DNA of 64,000 bases from Acanthosepion esculentum (GCA_964036315.1 OZ038500.1:58928446-58992445), one strand, 5' to 3'; shown: positions 8,836 to 19,570, counted from the first letter of the stretch. The notes: generated by a model from the letters alone, not told the origin. Program-made: numbers and translations.

Positions 8836-9300
8836 TTTTCTGAGCAAAACCGTTACTGTGTTTGCTTCCTTTTTTTATAGAAGAGCGTAGATTGCTGGTG
8901 AATGGGAAGCTATCCGTGTTTGGACAATAAATTGCTGAGAGTTTGATTAAAAAAATGAGGAAAGTTGTAGCTTGCGGATGGAAAACAAGTCGATACCTGA
9001 TCAGTATCGGCTGTGGCGCCGTGGAGATGATGTATGATGTTGAAATACACGAAACTCCTAATAAACCTCGACTAAAACAACGCTGATGATGTGTGTCAAA
9101 GCGTCAAACAGATATAGTTCACAAAAATTGTATTACTAAATATATGTAGCCTTTTTAAGTTTGTATGCATACAGTTTGTTTTGAAAAACTAATGCAAGTT
9201 TTGAATTAAGCAAGTCAAAATTGTAGAGAAACACGCAAATAAGAAAGGAAAGAGAACATTTATAAAATTCAGTTACCCACTGTAATTGAGAAGCAGTGAG
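8836..9300. other. Unexplained stretch, one hairpin-GAAAC motif
   Basis: At about 9030-9052 GTGTAT-like and ATACAC words enclose a loop and are followed by GAAACTCC. CTGATGATGTGTGTC follows at 9083. This recalls pseudo-LTR hammerhead-like motifs elsewhere in the window but is too decayed to fold convincingly. Confidence 0.3.
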
Positions 9301-9665
9301 AACGTATTAATGTCATTTACTAAGCGAAGCTTAGATGTGGCACAAGGCCGAAGTTATTGAGCACCTAGTGAGAATGAAAGTCACTAAACAGAAGTAATTA
9401 ATTTAGCGAGACCAGCTTGCTTCTCGTTACACCATGTCGACGTACCCAAATGATTTTCTAAGCGTAGCGTACATGTGGCACAAGGCCGAAAGTATGCAGC
9501 ATGCAGTTAGGCTCGAACTCACTACTTTGTCATAACTGATCTGGCGGGATAAGCTTGCTAAATATTACACCACAAAGAAGTGCTCAAATGATTTTATAGG
9601 CGTAGATTAGATGTGACACAAGGCCGAAATTAGGATTGAACTCACTCAGTCAGTTATGTGCTATG
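9301..9665 (-). mobile_element. SINE O4, three tandem decayed copies
   Basis: GCGTAGCGTACATGTGGCACAAGGCCGAAA-type units start near 9318, 9468 and 9598. On the minus strand the best unit has a tRNA-like head (GGTGTAATATTTAGCAAGC and a B-box-like GTGAGTTCGAGCC). Single copies occur at 22.95, 34.12 and 36.97 kb, all in the same minus orientation. Confidence 0.65.
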
Positions 9666-10595
9666 ATACACGTTTAGGCGATCATGTATATTTCTGACTA
9701 AATGTTTTTCCAGAACAAAACCAGCAGCTCGTAGGGTTCGAACCGTTACAATTAATTTCGCCGTTTGGCTCGTCCTCTGGTCGATTGGCTCAAAAGCGCT
9801 GGCGATAATCCATTTTGAACGCATTTATCCTAATCTTTTAAACGTTAATTCTGACTTATTCTCTTTAACTTATATGAGATAGAAAAAGTTGGCTCCAGTT
9901 TAATAATTGATTCGTGCGTACCTCTTTCATTGCTAATGGCTTCGGCAAGCACACGCCCGCAACCTTTTAAATTCGTATTTTCTGCATACATTTGAGTTTT
10001 AAGCACCGAACATTTCTCAGTGTTAAGAATTTTTCCTGTTTCTTTTTGGGATAATTCATAGATTTCCGATAATATGAATGCAGTTAATAATCACGTTGTA
10101 TCGTTCAACGATCAATTCGGGAAAATAGTTTTGTTTTTTTATTAATTCGAAATGTTTAGAAATTAATTCTTTGATATCGGAACATTTTCTGGAATAATTG
10201 TTTTGGGAAACAGGTGGAAATTGTTATTATGATTTCATGCATCCAAAAGCATGTTTTCTATGAAAGCGTCAAGCTTATCAGTGGATGTCAATATATATTC
10301 TTTTTGTTTTTCCTGCATGTTTGAATTTAACTTTAGAATTACAAATATATCAAAATAGATAGGCCAATTTTCCACACCAGAGTTCATCATAAAACGTTTT
10401 ACAGAGTTTTGTCTTATCGTTACCTGAAAACTTTTGTTATTTCTTATATTTTATCTTTGAGTTCAAAAATACCAAACAATATACATCCTCTTCGACAATC
10501 AACGAAATTCACTGTGAAAAAAAGATAGCGTTTTCCGTCTAGAATCCATTTCATCACATATTTGTTTTGATAACGCGCACTTTAAGAGGTCTACG
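9666..10595. other. Unexplained stretch
   Basis: No coding or repeat family is recognised, apart from about 50 bases at 9646-9700 (TTAGGCGATCATGTATATTTC) shared with 28.85 and 31.55 kb. Confidence 0.5.
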
Positions 10596-10977
10596 TGTAA
10601 CGAACTTGGCCCTCTCCCGTCGTCGGCACCCGCTCGTATCCGAGCATAAGGATCGCCACTCTCCCTCCCTATTCCATTACTCCTGCTAGAAAGCGAAGTC
10701 AGAGAGAGTTTGCCGAAGCCACTCGCGTGGATTTGATTTTGCTGGATAACTCTGCGCCTCGGAGTAGTCCAAAAACTTTGCCAAAAGCGCCTACTTCGCG
10801 GCTGAAAAGAGTTTGAGACAGGTGAGATTTGGCAAAACTGGTTGTATCGAGCTGTCGGATACTTGGTCTGTCAAGCTCCACCTTGGTTCAACTATCCCGA
10901 CAGGCGCTGCCCTCTTCCGCACTATCTATGACATAATTCATAATAATTTACAATTTTTGATCATTTGTTTTTTTACA
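10596..10977 (+). other. GC-richer island, possible solo LTR
   Basis: The block begins TGTAACGAACTTGG and ends TTTTTTTACA, so it has TGT...ACA ends, but no convincing target duplication is seen. It is clearly more GC-rich than its surroundings, at least to 10920. A plus-strand frame of about 70 codons without a Met runs from about 10607 to a stop near 10815 and reads plausibly as protein (for example RKRSQREFAEATRVDLILL), with no family I can name. A LINE-A 3' end follows immediately. A solo LTR, a decayed gag piece or a host exon are all possible. Confidence 0.3.
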
Positions 10978-10980
10978 GCA

Positions 10981-11450
10981 ATTCACCACAAGCAATGCGG
11001 GAGTGCCACTAGCACGCAAGGGGATACAGAAGATTGAGAACAAGAATAAAGAGGCATGTTTAAGGAAAGTATACAGAGCAGGACGGTGAACAAGCTCAAG
11101 GTGTCATTGGGGAAGCAAGTAAGGGGATAGGTGTTCCACAGACGGGAAGTACGGGAGAAGAAGTTGCTTGAGTAGAAGAGACGGTTACATTTAACCGTTT
11201 TGACAGTGAAAGGGTGGGACCGATATGCCAGCCTGATAGCTCGCTTAAATTCATGCAGTCTGGGAACCAGCGAAAATAGCTCGTCTGAACAGTTGCCGTG
11301 AAAATACTTGTAGAAGAGACAGGGGAAACTACGGCTTGTCTGTGTGATAGCGATTGTAGACTACATGCCAGATCATCTTGCATATTCGTGTCTGGATTTT
11401 GTCGAGGACCTCGAGACGTACAGCGGGAGCACCAGACCATTTAAAAAAAT
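10981..11450 (-). pseudogene. LINE-A ORF2 C-terminal relic
   Basis: The minus strand gives WSGAPAVRLEVLDKIQTRIC (11370-11430), then LQSLSHRQAVVSPVS, then CMNLSELSGW, and a decayed R..RLW.. block. This is the order of the post-RT region of a non-LTR retrotransposon: the GGAPA..L..LDK.Q block, the SHRR.V block and the terminal block. It ends on the left with the shared 3' sequence ACCACAAGCAATGCGGGAGTG. Six copies of this family occur in the window, all on the minus strand. Stops and frameshifts are present; no RT catalytic core. Confidence 0.7.
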
Positions 11451-11529
11451 TAACATGTCGTAATATTAAAAATGCATTATATCATTATTTTGCTGCTTTT
11501 CAAGTACTAAAGATCGATTCCCTTTTTCA

Positions 11530-12065
11530 GATATAGCTGAAGCTCCATCTGTTCACTTGTCTCAAGGTATATTTACGGAATAGTAAAGAAAAAAAGCGTG
11601 CATAAATTTCATGAAGATAGTATGTATGTCTGACAGCGAAACAAAAGCCCAATATGCAACATACGAAGTGCTGAATTTCAAATATGTGGTAAATGGTTTA
11701 ACAGAGGATGCAGACTGTGACTCATATGCAGCATTGGAATAAAGAAAGATGCATCCCAAACGCAAAACAAAGTACGAAGAAAAAGGGGAAAAAAATCGCC
11801 AGAAACAATGAAAAGAATGCTGGAATGCTATGTAATATCAATCGTCCTACATGGCAGTGAGCGCCGAACAATCCCCTCGCAGATGAAGAGGAGACTGGAA
11901 GCGACATAGAATGGTACTACAGAAGGATACTGAGAATGCTGTGGATGGAGCGCATAAGGCTTCTTTAAGGATAATGGAAACAAAATGGACATTATATTCA
12001 GAATCAGAGAGACATCTTAAAGTTCGTGGAGGCATAATGAGGAAGGATGGCATTTTGTTATTCGC
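11530..12065 (+). pseudogene. LINE-C reverse transcriptase C-terminal relic
   Basis: Plus-strand frames give KRMLECYVISIVLHGSE, then MKRRLEAT and, after a frameshift, EWYYRRILRMLWMERIR, then ESERHLKVRGGIM. This is the thumb and connection region of LINE ORF2 (the ..K.RLL.CYV.S.LLYG.E.W, K.LEA.EMW.YRR.LR..WTE and R.L..LGH.MR blocks). The YADD catalytic centre is not included. Relatives are at 8.6, 19.1 (minus), 29.1 (minus) and 32.0 kb. Confidence 0.75.
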
Positions 12066-12505
12066 AGGAAATTATGAAAGATAATTTCATGCTTGAACCC
12101 AGTTTTTAGGCCTGAAAAATTAAAAAAATAAATCCACTAAATGTATATATATTAAGACATTTTTATGTTTAGACATTCATTTTATAGATACAATATATTT
12201 AAGTAAATGTTCTGTTTTATAATAAACAGTATTAAACAACATTTAGAAATTTTTCGTCCTCCGACAGGAATCGAATATGTATCCTATACGGAACCGTCAT
12301 ATAGCCTGACGGGTCTTAACCTTTTCGGCCACGTGAGAGATTCATCGACGATTAAATTTTAAAGACAGTAAAATCGACCTTGCTAACCGAACACTCCTCT
12401 GAGGACAACAACGAATTGCAAAAGTTTGATTCATGTTTGAACCCAATCTTCGGGCCTGAAAAATTAAAAAGTCATGTTTATTATATATATATTATTGTAA
12501 GCACG
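12066..12505. other. Stretch with a 60-bp direct repeat and a tRNA-like relic
   Basis: ATGCTTGAACCCAG...GGCCTGAAAAATTAAAAA at about 12089-12127 recurs at about 12432-12470. Between them the minus strand at 12250-12345 is Ser/Leu-tRNA-like (ACGTGGCCGAAAAGGTTAAG and, 43 bases on, ATTCGATTCCTG), without a paired acceptor. It is probably a SINE head. Confidence 0.4.

Positions 12506-12568
<63 letters not shown>
12506..12568. repeat. (AT)n microsatellite
   Basis: Pure TA, ending exactly where the inverted pseudo-LTR pair begins. Confidence 0.97.
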
Positions 12569-12572
<4 letters not shown>

Positions 12573-12690
12573 TGATTGATGTGACTTTGTGATCCTGGGT
12601 TTCACGCTTTTGCGATCGTCAGATGTTTATTTGACGATCGCAAAAGCGTTAAGCTCAGGGTTACAAACTGACATCAATCCAACTAAATAT
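12569..12690. mobile_element. Head-to-head pseudo-LTR pair with perfect 18-bp hairpin
   Basis: Arms 12604-12621 and 12632-12649 are perfect reverse complements around a 10-base loop. Looser inverted similarity continues outward (ATTGATGTGACTTTGTGATCC on the left, TTACAAACTGACATCAATCC on the right). On the minus strand the left arm reads CTGACGA, a CGC/GCG hairpin and GAAAC, a hammerhead-like core. The left outer end is (AT)n. Confidence 0.6.
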
Positions 12691-12754
12691 GTTAGCTCTA
12701 TCTATGATAATGAGCGCTTTCTAATAAGTACCGCGCATATAATATATATAATAT

Positions 12755-13206
<452 letters not shown>

Positions 13207-13439
13207 TTTGGCTACTGAGATCAAAACCGAGTGCTGATTGTGTCTTTAATGATTGAACGCATAATAATTAATTTTTAAATCTTGAAATGCAAAGCTAACG
13301 TAAATTAAGAGTTTTAAGAATTGGGTACACTAATGTCTTTTAATTCTGTGATAGAATTTACGAATATTATAAAATAAATTTGTAATACTAAGTTATCTAC
13401 TAATGTTTGAACTTTACATTTATTAAGAATATTTTTTTC

Positions 13440-14040
13440 TTTTTACCTCAAGCAAGGCGGGAATGCCAATAGTACGCAGGGAATTACAGCGAGTGAAAAT
13501 GGGAGAAAAGACCGCGTTTTGGGATGATTGCGGAAAGTACAAAATATGAATGTGATTCAAGAAGATAGAAGATGGAGATTGACGCTGCATTTAAATTTTT
13601 GAAGACCGTATCTATCAGGGAAGCAAGTAAAGGGAAGATAAGTTTCACGGGTGGGAATTACGAGAAAAGAAACTGTTAGAAGTGGCGGTTGCATTTAGCT
13701 ATTTCAACAGTAAACGGGTGGTTCCTAGGTACCAATCTAGTTGCACGCTTAAACTCGGGGCGCCAGGGAAAAAGCTAATCAGAGCAATTGCCATGAAAAT
13801 ATTTTGTACAAAAGACAGCGGAAAGCCCGGTCACGTCGGTGAGAAAGTGACTGATGATAAGATACGGCAGGTCCGATTACATTGCAGATCCATTTTGGGA
13901 TTTTTTTCAAGAACCTCGAGATTTATAGTACGAGGACCAGACCATATATGGCAGCAGTATTCAACGCACGGTAGATTTGTAAACGTGCAAGATGGACGTG
14001 TGACACAATTTTCCTTGTAGTAGATGCAGCGATACGGAAG
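13440..14040 (-). pseudogene. LINE-A ORF2 3' relic
   Basis: The left end has the shared 3' signature CCTCAAGCAAGGCGGGAATG. Further right the DNA parallels the 11.0-11.45 kb copy, including CAAGAACCTCGAGATTTATAG, GGACCAGACCATATATGGCA and TCAACGCACGGTAGATTTGT. The latter are the minus-strand GGAP.. and INPC..YC blocks. The translation is broken everywhere. Confidence 0.6.
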
Positions 14041-14164
14041 ACAGATATGTGGAAATCTTTTGGTACAAATCTATTTCTGGTTATTTCTTAATATTAAATA
14101 TATTAGATAAGAAACCGAAGAGATATAGAACTTTCGAGAAAACAAATATGGGTGAGTACGATGC

Positions 14165-14245
14165 GTCGTTCACCGTGGCCGAGCGGTAAAGCACACTGGA
14201 TTGTACGGTGGTTTTCTTCTATGCAGGTTCAATCCCTAAGATTTC
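14165..14245 (+). other. tRNA-like sequence (SINE head or pseudo-tRNA)
   Basis: CGTGGCCGAGCGGTAAAGC fits a Ser/Leu-type A box and GGTTCAATCCC fits a B box. Flanks do not pair as an acceptor stem and no normal anticodon arm could be drawn, so this is not called a tRNA gene. Confidence 0.45.
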
Positions 14246-14326
14246 TCGAATGCGCAGACGTAGTAGAGAGTTTAATAAATAAAGAAAATGAGGTTTCTAT
14301 TTCAAATACGGGGTATCCTATGTAAT

Positions 14327-14329
<3 letters not shown>

Positions 14330-14384
<55 letters not shown>
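14330..14384. repeat. (AT)n microsatellite
   Basis: Pure TA, just upstream of the Penelope-like fragment. Confidence 0.97.
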
Positions 14385-14388
<4 letters not shown>

Positions 14389-14459
14389 GTTTACGAAAAA
14401 CTAGGTAATCCGTATGGGTAGACCCAAGGAGGATAAAATCCAGAGAGCTCAATGTAAAT

Positions 14460-15003
14460 CAGTGCTAATAATTTAAATAAAAACAGACCACTTAAAGTTC
14501 CATATGGAACAAAAAAATTGTAGACAAGGGAAAAATACAAACAACAACTAATGAGGGTGAACAAAAATTATGTAATTGTAGAAACCCTCAAAACTGTCCT
14601 TTACAAAATAAATGTTGCATAGAATCAGTAGTATACCAATGTAATATATCTTCTGTTGAAAACCCTGAAAACATAAAAATTTATATAGGTTGCACCAGCC
14701 ATGAGTTCAAAAAGAGGTTCAACCAACATCAATCCTCGTTTAGGATAAATAAGTATAAAAGTCAAACATCTCTTTCGAAGTACTTTTGGCACCTAAAAGA
14801 ATCGAATAAAACACCTACAGTGAAATGGAAGTTAATAAGAAGGGCTAGAATATGTAGGTCATTAAATGACCCATGTCCTTTATGCATACATGAGAAACTA
14901 TATATTACTAAGTTTATAAAAAATAAAAATTTACTGAATCAGAGAAATGAAATAGCTATTTTATGTCGTCATTGCCAAAAGTTTTCTTTAAACAATCTTT
15001 AAA
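14460..15003 (+). pseudogene. Penelope-like element, GIY-YIG endonuclease C-terminus
   Basis: An uninterrupted frame runs from about 14568 to the stop at 15001. It has CNCRNPQNCPLQNKCC (Cys-rich linker), VVYQCNI, IYIGCTSHEFKKRFNQH (the GIY-YIG core with its conserved YIG and downstream Arg), TSLSKYFWHLKES, WKLIRRARIC, CPLCIHEKLYI (with the conserved Glu) and LLNQRNEIAILCRH before the C-terminus. This is the full domain order of the endonuclease at the end of Penelope-like element proteins, of the type that nicks target DNA. The reverse transcriptase that should precede it is gone; an (AT)n tract lies upstream. It is the best-preserved coding sequence in the window, so the copy may be fairly young, but alone it is non-functional. 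Confidence 0.88.
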
Positions 15004-15229
15004 TAATCTATAAAAAAAGAAAATAAAAAAAAATTACCTGATTATTATGCATACTCATATTTGATGGGTATAAATAATTTTAAATAATGTAGATAATTAT
15101 ATTACATTTACTTGGTTTATAAAGAAATATAGCCGATTAAAATTAAAAAGTTAAATTTGAAAGTAGAATTTTTAAAAATGTTTTAAAATTGAAATTAAAT
15201 AAAACAGATTCTAACCTAAATATCTTTTA

Positions 15230-15480
15230 AAATTGTAATTAAATAAAACGTACTCTAACCATAACACCTCTCTCAAAGCAATTCAAACACTGAAAAGAAT
15301 CCAAGTGAACACCGAAAGTCATATGAAATTAATAAGTTAGAATAAAATATTGAACATTAAATGTCCTTTATACATACATATATACATTTATAATACTAAA
15401 TTTATAAATAAAAGTTTATTGAATTAGTGAAATAATTTAACCACCTTTGCCGTCATTGTCATAAAGTTTACATAAAATAA
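15230..15480 (+). pseudogene. Second, decayed copy of the GIY-YIG C-terminus
   Basis: ATGTCCTTTATACATACAT, ACTAAATTTATAAATAAAAG and TTGCCGTCATTGTCATAAAG match the last 250 bases of the preceding fragment, as does the AT-rich sequence following each (TACATTTACTTGGTTT). This implies a tandem duplication of the element's 3' end, with this unit much more decayed. Confidence 0.6.
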
Positions 15481-15837
15481 AATAAAATAAAATAATATTT
15501 ACTTATACTCGATAAGAATAAATAATTTTAAATACTGTAAGTAATCCTAATACATTTACTTGGTTTTTAACTAGGAGTATAGTATATTAAATATTAAAAA
15601 TAACTTTTTAGAAAGGTGGATAAAACATATTCTAACCTAAACAGTCCCTCAAAATCTTTAAATATACAAATAGAAATAATACCATAAGAATTTTTGCCGT
15701 TAGAAATAAACCCAGATGACATGAATTTAGCGGATGTCAGAATTTGTTAAAAGATACATCGCTACCCATCCCTAAACATAACCCCGCTTTCAAATGTAAC
15801 TATTAACTGAGACAACGAAAATTAAAAATTGAACCCT

Positions 15838-16065
15838 CTACCACCCCTTGTCTAGATGAATGGATTTATCGGTAACCTTGGAAACCCTCAAACTATGAAT
15901 CTTTCCTGTGCCGTTAACAACCGTAAATTTTAAAAAGTAAGTTACTCCAAAATTCGCTTGATGAGGAAATGGAACTAATGTCTTTGGTTTAATAACAAAA
16001 TTAAATTCAGGGGCTTTAGCTTCCATTTCTGAAACATGGTCATCACTGTGTAGCGGTAAAACCAT
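15838..16065 (-). CDS. Unrecognised 75-codon ORF
   Basis: A Met-to-stop frame on the minus strand begins next to an (AT)n tract and reads, for example, FNFVIKPKTLVPFPHQ and HSLRVSKVTDKSIHLDKGW. Its composition is balanced and protein-like, unlike the AT-driven frames around it. I know no matching family. It could be a transposon remnant, an exon or chance. No splice or promoter signal supports a gene. Confidence 0.2.
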   Translation of the reverse strand: MVLPLHSDDHVSEMEAKAPEFNFVIKPKTLVPFPHQANFGVTYFLKFTVVNGTGKIHSLRVSKVTDKSIHLDKGW

Positions 16066-16082
16066 ATTTTAAATCTATTAAT

Positions 16083-16087
<5 letters not shown>

Positions 16088-16142
<55 letters not shown>
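16088..16142. repeat. (AT)n microsatellite
   Basis: Pure TA of about 55 bases. Confidence 0.97.
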
Positions 16143-16145
<3 letters not shown>

Positions 16146-16886
16146 TCATTATTCTTTATCTCATTTTGTGCAATTGAGTATCATCTCAATATCGATATAT
16201 TATGCATGTTTCTAAAATCACAACTGTATAAGATGCCGGTGATTGCTTCTCCATGGACGACAAACAAACTAATTTGTGCGAAAAATGACAAAGTGTGATT
16301 CTGCATCGGAGATCGATAAATTCAATCAAAGAAAACCGACGAATTTATTTCAAGTGACAGATTGGCATTGGTCGCATCGTGTTTTAAAATAATGCCAACC
16401 ATTGTCATGGCGAAGAAACCGGAATTTAGAATTATTTATATGTTTGTTTGTTTATTCATGTTTAGAAGTTAGAGAATCTGCAAATTTATCATTCACTGGA
16501 AGCAGGATTGGACAAAGGCAGGAGAAGTAATAAACAAAAGTTTGTCATGTCTGGCACGAGGCAAAAACAGTTGAAGAGCTTTATGAATTAACACACCAGC
16601 GATGACTTGCGAGAAGTGTTACTGTTGTATTTGAGATGTTTGTGCGATGCAGGTTGTTCGTGATATTAAATATTTAATTTAGATAAATGGATATATTGAT
16701 TAATTGGTACAAACCGACATCAATTAGCCGATTGAATCAGACTGGGACTGTACAAAAATAGGTAGGGAAAAACAGAAATAAATTAAGGTAAATCAATAGA
16801 ACGAAAATGACTGAATTAGATAGATATAAACGAATATTTTTTTCTCTCTCTCTCTCACTATATATATATATATATGTATATATATA
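16143..16886. other. Unexplained stretch
   Basis: No recognisable coding, RNA or repeat family. A short CT then AT microsatellite closes it at 16845-16887. Confidence 0.5.
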
Positions 16887-16888
16887 TA

Positions 16889-16943
16889 GTTATCCACAGA
16901 CAGACTGTTTCGCTGTATTACAGCTCCTCAGTGTTGCTAGACA
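16889..16943 (-). ncRNA. Type I hammerhead ribozyme, minus-strand copy
   Basis: On the minus strand: core CTGAGGA (16925-16931), a perfect five-pair stem II GCTGT/ACAGC with loop AAT, GAAA (16908-16911), stem III CAGTCTG (two pairs plus A-U, loop GTC), site GUC, and stem I CAACA/TGTGG with one mismatch. The core is intact. It belongs to the same family as 7.4, 7.7 and 56.3 kb. Upstream on the minus strand (16944-17060) the body is more diverged, with a tRNA-like GGTCCGGTTTCGGTGTCGG. Confidence 0.75.
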
Positions 16944-17151
16944 TCCGATCGCTTTAAGCCGACACCGAAACCGGACCGATTTTGTATCAGTCGGAGATTC
17001 TAACCCCATAGCCTATCGACACTCGGCAGGGGGAAAGGAGAATTTTTGGCGTATATATTTTTCATAAACACACCAGTGACCTAGAGGACTCAATCCGTTG
17101 GGAGAGCCTTTCATTATTAACAGTAATAGTCACTGTTTACAAATACGCGCT

Positions 17152-17153
<2 letters not shown>

Positions 17154-17208
<55 letters not shown>
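17154..17208. repeat. (AT)n microsatellite
   Basis: Pure TA. Confidence 0.97.
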
Positions 17209-17210
<2 letters not shown>

Positions 17211-17800
17211 GAAGATGTATGACAAAGTGGAAAAGTTTTTTTGTGACGCGTTACGTTCTTTAGGAATTCATCGGACTAAATTTGTTATGTAGTTGCGGTT
17301 ACACAAGCGCACAAACGAGGGATGCTGAGAACTTAATTTTTTTAGCTGATTTCATTTTGTTTTTTTTCTTTCCATCATATATTTTATTAGATATCCCACA
17401 CAGTGATAAGAGACGTTCAGAAAAAAATGGTGAAATGTTGCAAGAGCCAGGGCGCAAATTTATTGTGGATGACCTTCTGATTAAAACTTTCTCTTGATAT
17501 TTTGTCGTAGTTAATTTATTTCTCCTTTGATCAGAGTAGCATTTTATATGTAAAAATTGTGGTCAGTCTCGTTATGGTGGACAAAGAACGCGTTTGATCT
17601 ATTGTTTTGTAAAATGTCACTTTTGTTTTCATATGATATTTTATTTAGATACCTTGAGGTTTCTCTTTTGTATTATTTGTTACAGTTATTATAGGTGATC
17701 AAGTAAATTCCTCCTTCAAGTAAATTCCTTCCTCCTACATTTTCCCCGATATCGTTCTTGATTTATGATATATATATCGTTATATCACACACACAAACAC
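17209..17800. other. Unexplained stretch
   Basis: No gene or named repeat recognised. Two AAGTAAATTCCT words are repeated near 17702-17729. Confidence 0.5.
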
Positions 17801-17802
17801 AC

Positions 17803-17803
17803 A

Positions 17804-17873
<70 letters not shown>
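17803..17873. repeat. (AT)n microsatellite
   Basis: Pure TA after a short CA run. Confidence 0.97.
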
Positions 17874-17879
<6 letters not shown>

Positions 17880-18022
17880 TGATTCCATCGCTACATAGGA
17901 ATTACCATGATTCAAAAACAGAAACTAAAAACTTCCAATTCAATTATAGAAATTAAATTAATGTACCTAGTTCTGTTTTATCCTCAAGCGATTTTGGAAA
18001 TATATTTTTCAATATATTCGCA

Positions 18023-18032
18023 CACGCACAAA

Positions 18033-18091
<59 letters not shown>

Positions 18092-18110
18092 ATATATATA
18101 TATATATATG
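18023..18110. repeat. (CA)n then (AT)n microsatellite
   Basis: About 60 bases of CA followed by AT. Confidence 0.97.
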
Positions 18111-18575
18111 AAGAAGACGGTTTAAAATTACTAACTTTTGACGCTTGTGTGTCTCTCTCTGTTTTTGACACATGAGGGTCAAAGACTTTCTAATCTCAAA
18201 CAGGCTGGTTTACATTTGTATCTGGTGCTTGACTCAAATCCTGCCCGGCTCATACAAGATAACACACAGCTGTCGCAAATTAATTGAATTTGCCTTGCAT
18301 CAGATATTGACCCTAATATGGATGCCATACTTGGCGTCGGTCTTATTCAAAATGTCTAAACTATCATCTATATACAACCATTTTCTCAGATTAGTTATTT
18401 TTTTAAAATGGCGTCAAGCGAATGTATCTCCTTGTTCTTGAAGAAGAGATTCCATCATCAAACCTGGCGCTAAAAAACACAACGAACGAGCTTTAACAAA
18501 TAACAAAAAAAAACATTGCATGAACACTTCCGACAGGGCAACAAGAAAATTACAACTCGAAAGGAAAAGAATAGG
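18111..18575. other. Probable interior of a decayed Tc1-like element
   Basis: It adjoins the Tc1-like terminus at 18.58-18.77 kb. CATGAGGGTCAAAGACTTTC opens it at 18171. No transposase block could be read. Confidence 0.3.
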
Positions 18576-18769
18576 ACAATTTTGATATTAACTTTCCACA
18601 CTACCAAAAAAAAAACCCCAAAAAAACAAAGGTGGCATGTGCTAAACTGTTTAACACACCTAAATGTCAATACTTGTAAATCTTTTGATCTTAAACCAAA
18701 ACGTCTTCAGTGAATAACAAAAACAAAGCAATTTGCCTTGCCTTTCCAATACTTTTGGAGGGGACTGTA
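18576..18769. mobile_element. Tc1-like terminal inverted repeat (one end)
   Basis: CTTTCCAATACTTTTGGAGG then GGACTGTA ends the element, the reverse of the familiar Tc1-type terminus CAGTCCCCTCCAAAAGTATT followed by TA. The inner sequence (TTAAACCAAAACGTCTTCAG, TGTTTAACACACCTAAATGT) also looks like the long terminal repeats of Tc1-type elements as remembered from vertebrates. The other end was not found. Confidence 0.6.
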
Positions 18770-18799
18770 TATACATATTTTCTCTGCAGAATGGATGAA

Positions 18800-18990
18800 C
18801 GGTGAAATAATGGATAGCGGCTCGGAGTGAGAAATCGGAGAGACAAGTTCAAATTCCAGTAGGGTTAGTTACAGTCACTTACGCGCATAATCTTGAGAAA
18901 AGTATGAATCCATTTTTTTAGCTCCAGTTATGGGTTAAATAGTAGGAATTATTTATGGAAACATCATTGTTTTAAAAAAATTCATAAGCC
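18800..18990 (+). mobile_element. SINE O1 copy
   Basis: GCGGCTCGGAGTGAGAAATC, a B-box-like AGTTCAAATTCC, CAGTCACTTACGCGC, AAAGTATGAATCC and TATGGGTTAAATAGTAGG occur in the expected plus-strand order. Confidence 0.65.
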
Positions 18991-19129
18991 GGAAAAAACG
19001 AATCAGTCAATAAATATTAACAGATTCTCATACTTTGTAACTTTTAACGATATTAAGGGGGACAATTTTGCCCCCCTTAATATCTCTCTACGCCCCTCGT
19101 TCTGGCATCCATTGATACAAGTCCGTTAG

Positions 19130-19570
19130 TTAAGTTACTTACAGTTTACCTCTACCTCACTTGCCTTCAGTCTGCCTTTTGATTGTCAAATTCTCCAAGC
19201 CCTCTTTTTTTATGTGTCGCAGAAATTCCAACGGCCTCTTTCTGATCCTCAGTAAAACTGTCCTTTTTTTTCCCCTTTTTTCGTAAACCTTCCTAGTTTG
19301 GTCCATGCTTTTCTAAGCATCCTTCTGTAGAAAACTTCTCTGATGCCTCAAGTTTCCTCTTTATCTGCGAGCAAATTGTCTAGCAGTCACATATAGGAAG
19401 ACTGATATTACAGAGCAGTTTAATACTTTTTTTTTTGTTTTCTATTTTTTTAATACTTTGCTTAGCTTTTTGGTAGGCACTTTCTCTATTCAAATCTACC
19501 TTCGGAATTCTGCGTCACATTTTCCGTCGTCTGTTGCAACACTTCGCAGATGAAATCTCATGTTCGATAT
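19130..19570 (-). pseudogene. LINE-C reverse transcriptase C-terminal relic
   Basis: The minus strand gives LNCSVISVFLYVTA, QIKRKLEASE-like sequence (in two frames), RKRPLEFLRHIKKEG and LENLTIKRQTEGK. These are the same blocks as at 11.5 kb but continue further toward the C-terminus. Frameshifts and stops are present. The catalytic YADD region is not seen. Confidence 0.75.

Noticed and set aside
9020..9120. Additional hammerhead around GAAACTCC and CTGATGATGTG
   Set aside because: Core pieces are in the wrong order or too far apart, and stems I and III cannot be formed.
14165..14245. tRNA gene
   Set aside because: A and B boxes are good, but the acceptor and anticodon stems do not pair; treated as a SINE head or pseudo-tRNA. 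The same decision was made for 3385-3440 and 12250-12345.
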